Below, piece by piece: positions 60,773 through 64,000 of a stretch of DNA of 64,000 nt. Source of the DNA: Martinezella lusitana. Its GTDB lineage: Bacteria > Pseudomonadota > Alphaproteobacteria > Rhizobiales > Rhizobiaceae. The stretch is taken from the NCBI RefSeq assembly GCF_010668395.1, contig NZ_WUEY01000004.1, forward strand, positions 434,001 through 498,000, written 5' to 3'. The notes beneath the pieces were generated by a model that was not told the DNA's origin, searched no databases, and worked only from the letters and a program-made list of their open reading frames with translations. Made by a program: the position numbers and the translations under genes. Numbering within the stretch: position 1 is the stretch's first letter; every line of letters begins with the position of its first letter.

Positions 60773-61738
60773 TTAAGCAGCAGCGAGCTGCAGTTCCTTG
60801 CTGACCATGGCGCGCAGCGTGCCGAGGTCCTTGGCGAAGGCGCGGATGCCTTCGGAGAGCTTCTCGGTTGCCATAGCGTCTTCGTTCATCATCCAGCGGA
60901 AGGTCTTTTCGTCGACAGCGATCTTTTCGACGGAACCCTTGTTCTCCGGCGAGAGCTTGCGCTCCAGCTTGCCTTCGTCCTTGGACAGTTCGTCGAGCAG
61001 GTTCGGGCTGATCGTCAGGCGGTCGCAGCCGGCCAGCGCTTCGATTTCGCCTGTGTTGCGGAAGGAGGCGCCCATGACGATCGTCTTGATGTCGTTGGAC
61101 TTGTAGTAGTGGTAGATGTCACGAACCGAGATAACGCCCGGATCTTCCTCTGCCGTGTAGTCCTTGCCGGTCGACTTCTTGTACCAGTCGAGGATACGGC
61201 CGACGAAGGGCGAGATCAGGAATGCCTTGGCATCGGCGCAGGCAATGGCCTGGGCCTTGCTGAAGAGCAGCGTCAGGTTGCAGTCGATGCCTTCCTTCTG
61301 CAGCACTTCGGCGGCACGGATGCCTTCCCAGGTGGAGGCGAGCTTGATCAGGATGCGGTCGCGCTCGATGCCGCGCTCCTTGTAGGCGGCGATGATGGCG
61401 CGGGCCTTGGCGAGCGACGCTTCGGTGTTGAAGGACAGGTCGGCGTCGACTTCGGTCGAGACGCGGCCCGGAACGAGACCGGAGAGCGCCGCGCCGACCG
61501 AGATTGCCAGACGATCGGCAACGGCGTGGACGACGGCTTCCGACGCGCCGCCCTGCTTCTTGCCCCAGGCGACGGCTTCCTTGATCGCATCGGCGAACAT
61601 CGGCGTACCGAGCGCCTTCAGCACGATGGTCGGGTTGGTGGTGCAATCCACCGGCTTCAGGCGAGCGACTGCCTCGATATCGCCGGTATCGGCCACGACC
61701 GTCGTCATGGCGCGGAGTTGGTCAAGCTTGGAAGTCAT
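60773..61738 (-). CDS. tal: Transaldolase
   Basis: A 321-residue TalB-type enzyme transferring a dihydroxyacetone unit in the pentose phosphate pathway. The Schiff-base lysine is K132 ([13 protein letters not shown]), the same position as in E. coli Tal[12 protein letters not shown] and [11 protein letters not shown] carry other active-site residues. It processes products of xylose and other pentoses. Ends in its own terminator. Divergent from the SorC regulator across a 459-bp gap. Confidence 0.95.
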   Translation of the reverse strand: MTSKLDQLRAMTTVVADTGDIEAVARLKPVDCTTNPTIVLKALGTPMFADAIKEAVAWGKKQGGASEAVVHAVADRLAISVGAALSGLVPGRVSTEVDADLSFNTEASLAKARAIIAAYKERGIERDRILIKLASTWEGIRAAEVLQKEGIDCNLTLLFSKAQAIACADAKAFLISPFVGRILDWYKKSTGKDYTAEEDPGVISVRDIYHYYKSNDIKTIVMGASFRNTGEIEALAGCDRLTISPNLLDELSKDEGKLERKLSPENKGSVEKIAVDEKTFRWMMNEDAMATEKLSEGIRAFAKDLGTLRAMVSKELQLAAA

Positions 61739-62197
61739 AACAGGTATCCTTGTTGAATGAGGCCCATGGGGATGGGAGATGTCGGGCAGCGTATTCCGTC
61801 TTTTTATCCGACGGGCTCGAAGGCGTCAGGGATGCAGCCTTCCTTCTCCTATGTTTCGGTAACGGGATAAAAAGTGCGAAAGTTCCATTTCCGGTGAACG
61901 GCCGAGCGGTGAAGAGACAACACTCCGAAAACAAGCTTTCCGCCGGCACCGGGCGCCCTATATGGCTCCCTGTCCGGCCTGGCATCTGCTCGGAGCAGCA
62001 CTCGCACATTGTCCTCCTCGACTGGACAAGACCGAATTCCTCACTGCTGACTATCAGCAATCTCGCACCGAAAAGTCAAGGACATTTGTGCAATTCGATT
62101 GACATAAGTTTCATGTCATAGAATATCGGCAGCAGAAGAGCCGATCTCGCCTGCTCCCACCATCCGCCATAGCCACATCTCGCATCCCGGGCGGATC
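61739..62197. other. Divergent intergenic region between tal and the SorC regulator
   Basis: 459 bases without a gene I can support; open frames here lack protein-like features. It must hold the promoters of tal and of the regulator. The only clear regulatory signal is the inverted repeat at 62100-62118. Confidence 0.45.
62100..62118. promoter_or_regulatory. Inverted repeat upstream of the SorC gene
   Basis: TGACAT (62100-62105) and ATGTCA (62113-62118) are perfect inverted arms with a seven-base spacer (AAGTTTC), 79 bases before the regulator start. A possible autoregulatory site. Confidence 0.4.
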
Positions 62198-63229
62198 ATG
62201 ACCTTAAATGGCGCGGGCGACAATCTTGCCGGAGGACCTGTGGCCAAACTGAGACGCGGAACCCATACCGCCTATTCGGAGACCTCGTCGCTGAGGCTTC
62301 GCGCCGCATGGCTCTATTACAATCAGGGCCTGACGCAGAAGGACGTTGCCGAGCAGCTCGGCATCAGCCGCACCACCGTCATCCGCCTGCTGGACGAGGC
62401 GATGCGCCGCGCCGAGGTGCAGATCTGGATCACCGAGGGCATCGACGATTGCGTCGAGCTGGCCATCAAGCTCGAACGCACCTACGGGCTGGACGAAGCG
62501 ATCGTCGTACCCGCGCCGGCGAACGGCGACGTCAATGCGCAGGCAAAGAGCGTCGGCCTGGCGCTCGGCCAGTTCCTGACGGAAGCCATCCCCGACAATT
62601 ATACGATCGGTGTCGGCTGGGGCCGGACGATGACGGCCTCGCTCGCGAGCTTCCGCCCTCCCCGCCGCGACAATTGCAAGGTGGTCTCCCTGCTCGGCGG
62701 CATCGTCGCCGTCCACCAGACCAATCCGATCGACTATACATGGCGCCTGGCCAGCCAGCTCGGCGCGGAATGCTACATGTTCCTGGCGCCGCTCCTGGTC
62801 GATTCCGTCGAGACCAAGCGCAATCTGATCGAAAAATGCGGCCTCGAAGCCATCTACCGGCTGGCGGAGAACCTCGATCTCGCCATCGTCAGCTGCGGCG
62901 ACATCGGCCCGCAATCGACCTCGCTTTCGGAAGGCTTCATCTCGAAGCGCGAGCTGGAGGAATTGATCGAGGCCGGCTGCGTCTGCGACACCATGTTCAA
63001 CTTCCTCGACGCCGAGGGCAATTCCGTCGATCATCCGATCAACAAGCGGGTGATGTCCGTGGATCTTGATACGCTCAAGAAGGCGAAGCACATCGTCATT
63101 TCCTCCGGCGGCGCCCACCGCGCCCAGGCGATCAGCGCGACCATCAAGCGCATCGGCTGCAATACGTTGATCACGGATGAAAGCGCCGCCAAGGCATTGC
63201 TGCAGATGGCTATGGCGAAGGCGGCTTGA
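62198..63229 (+). CDS. SorC/DeoR-type sugar-binding transcriptional regulator
   Basis: A 343-residue SorC-family protein. The HTH is near residues 30-70 (RLRAAWLYYNQGLTQKDVAE, LGISRTTVIRLLDEAMRRA) and the sugar-binding domain fills the rest (IGVGWGRTMTASLASF, VVSLLGGIVAVHQTNP). A GTG at 62240 with GGAGG four bases before is an alternative start and would remove 14 residues. Members control pentitol, erythritol or sorbose genes; its target here is unknown, the divergent tal gene being one possibility. Confidence 0.9.
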   Translation: MTLNGAGDNLAGGPVAKLRRGTHTAYSETSSLRLRAAWLYYNQGLTQKDVAEQLGISRTTVIRLLDEAMRRAEVQIWITEGIDDCVELAIKLERTYGLDEAIVVPAPANGDVNAQAKSVGLALGQFLTEAIPDNYTIGVGWGRTMTASLASFRPPRRDNCKVVSLLGGIVAVHQTNPIDYTWRLASQLGAECYMFLAPLLVDSVETKRNLIEKCGLEAIYRLAENLDLAIVSCGDIGPQSTSLSEGFISKRELEELIEAGCVCDTMFNFLDAEGNSVDHPINKRVMSVDLDTLKKAKHIVISSGGAHRAQAISATIKRIGCNTLITDESAAKALLQMAMAKAA

Positions 63230-63265
63230 GGAGACGGCTGTCAGCTCCGTATTCGGCGAAAGTGC

Positions 63266-63302
63266 GATACCCCCTCTGTCACTGTCGTGACAGAGGGGGT
63301 AC
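63266..63302. repeat. Family B repeat, solo hairpin
   Basis: ACCCCCTCTGTCAC and GTGACAGAGGGGGT form a perfect hairpin, the same as the ends of the composite elements. It lies between the SorC gene and the convergent Ada-like gene and could terminate both. Confidence 0.6.
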
Positions 63303-63340
63303 TGCGGGCTCGGCAAACTCCGAACCTGCGAAAACACCCC

Positions 63341-64000
63341 TCAAGCATCCCCCGATTCCCATCCCAGTATGGCGCGCTTGCGCGTCAGGCCCCAATGATA
63401 GCCGGTGAGCTGGCCGTTCTTGCCGAGTGCGCGGTGGCAGGGCACGACGAAGGAGATCGGGTTACGGCCGACGGCCGCGCCCACGGCCCGCATCGCCGTC
63501 GGCTGGCCGATATCCCTTGCGATATCGGAATAGCTCACGGCACGGCCCATCGGGATCTTCAAAAGGCTTTCCCAGACGCGCAGCTGGAAATCCGAGCCGA
63601 TCAGCACCACCCGCAGCGGCTGGTCGCTCGACCAGTTCGATCGCTCGAAGATGCGCGCCGCATAGGGCGCCGTCGCCTGCGGATCCTCGATGAACTGCGC
63701 GTTCGGCCAGCGGCAGGTCATATCGGCCAGACAGGCCTTTTCATCGCCGCTGTCGCTGAAGGCAAGGCCGGCGAGACCGCGATCCGTGACCATGATCAGG
63801 GCAAGGCCGAAGGGGGAGATGTGGAACGCATAGCGCATCACCAGCCCGCTGCCCTTGGCCTTCCATTCGCCTGGCGACATTGCCTCGTGCGTGACAAAGA
63901 GATCGTGCAGCCGGCTGGGCCCCGAAAGGCCGACTTCGAAGGATGTCTCCAGCAGCGGCAGATCCTCCTTGCGCAGGAGCCGCTTGGCATGATCGAGCGT
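63341..64000 (-). CDS. Ada-like protein: AraC-type HTH plus methylguanine-DNA methyltransferase (partial, N-terminus beyond window)
   Basis: The frame is open to the window edge. The visible N-terminal part reads LDHAKRLLRKEDLPLLETSF and GPSRLHDLFVTHEAMSPGEW, the second half of an AraC-family HTH. It is followed by a methyltransferase domain with the active cysteine in VVPCHRALGKNGQLTGYHWG. This is the Ada layout: a repair protein that removes alkyl groups from DNA and regulates genes. Whether a metal-binding N-Ada domain precedes the HTH cannot be seen. A shorter start at 63880 would cut the HTH and is rejected. Confidence 0.88.
   Translation of the reverse strand, partial: TLDHAKRLLRKEDLPLLETSFEVGLSGPSRLHDLFVTHEAMSPGEWKAKGSGLVMRYAFHISPFGLALIMVTDRGLAGLAFSDSGDEKACLADMTCRWPNAQFIEDPQATAPYAARIFERSNWSSDQPLRVVLIGSDFQLRVWESLLKIPMGRAVSYSDIARDIGQPTAMRAVGAAVGRNPISFVVPCHRALGKNGQLTGYHWGLTRKRAILGWESGDA

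Overview
The window comes from a chromosome or large replicon of a Rhizobiaceae bacterium, most likely Rhizobium or a close relative. The grounds are the GC-rich codon use, dense gene packing, many sugar ABC transporters each paired with a local LacI/IclR/SorC regulator, and several families of short palindromic intergenic repeats typical of rhizobia. No tRNA, rRNA, insertion sequence, prophage or CRISPR array was seen. The first gene (GNAT acetyltransferase) and the last gene (Ada-like methyltransferase) run off the window.

Layout. 1-3115: acetyltransferase, PLP ornithine/lysine decarboxylase with a long structured leader (candidate speF motif), divergent LysR regulator. 3183-9517: Ni/Co exporter pair (DUF1007 + NicO), small membrane protein, DUF533/TerB protein, KDPG aldolase, a CYTH + CHAD pair, tRNA hydroxylase TrhO. 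9520-14499: GGDEF-EAL protein, FMN reductase, GH1 beta-glucosidase, DoxX protein. 14557-22154: ribose-type sugar ABC transporter with a sugar isomerase/epimerase, a Gfo/Idh/MocA dehydrogenase and a divergent LacI regulator with a clear double operator. 22563-26617: xylose isomerase, xylulokinase and a LacI regulator. 26769-30470: EmrAB-like drug efflux with a divergent TetR repressor and two operator palindromes. 30585-39891: AraC regulator, TerC protein, secreted small protein, gltX, class II lysS, unknown proteins, LysR regulator, DEDDh exonuclease, RibD-C reductase. 40337-45893: putrescine-type ABC transporter with aminobutyraldehyde dehydrogenase (ydcSTUV-patD-like). 46090-46970: DUF1328 and DUF1345 membrane proteins. 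47178-60428: a large divergent sugar or sugar-acid cluster. 60773-64000: transaldolase, SorC regulator, Ada-like repair protein.

How it fits together. The window is mostly carbon and amine scavenging. Polyamine synthesis (odc) and polyamine uptake/oxidation lie in the same window. Xylose (xylAB) enters the pentose phosphate pathway, where transaldolase acts, and KDPG aldolase closes the Entner-Doudoroff route.

The most unusual region is 47178-60428. A complete CUT1-type ABC importer, a mutarotase, an acid-sugar dehydratase of the enolase superfamily, a lactonase-type amidohydrolase and a KDFDH/BDH2-like SDR suggest non-phosphorylative breakdown of a 6-deoxy or related sugar. The same two divergent operons also carry a CaiB-type CoA-transferase, two related MaoC hot-dog hydratases and a solute-binding-protein homologue without a signal peptide. 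This combination does not match any sugar pathway I know and is the best candidate for an undescribed system. Its function is inferred from context only.
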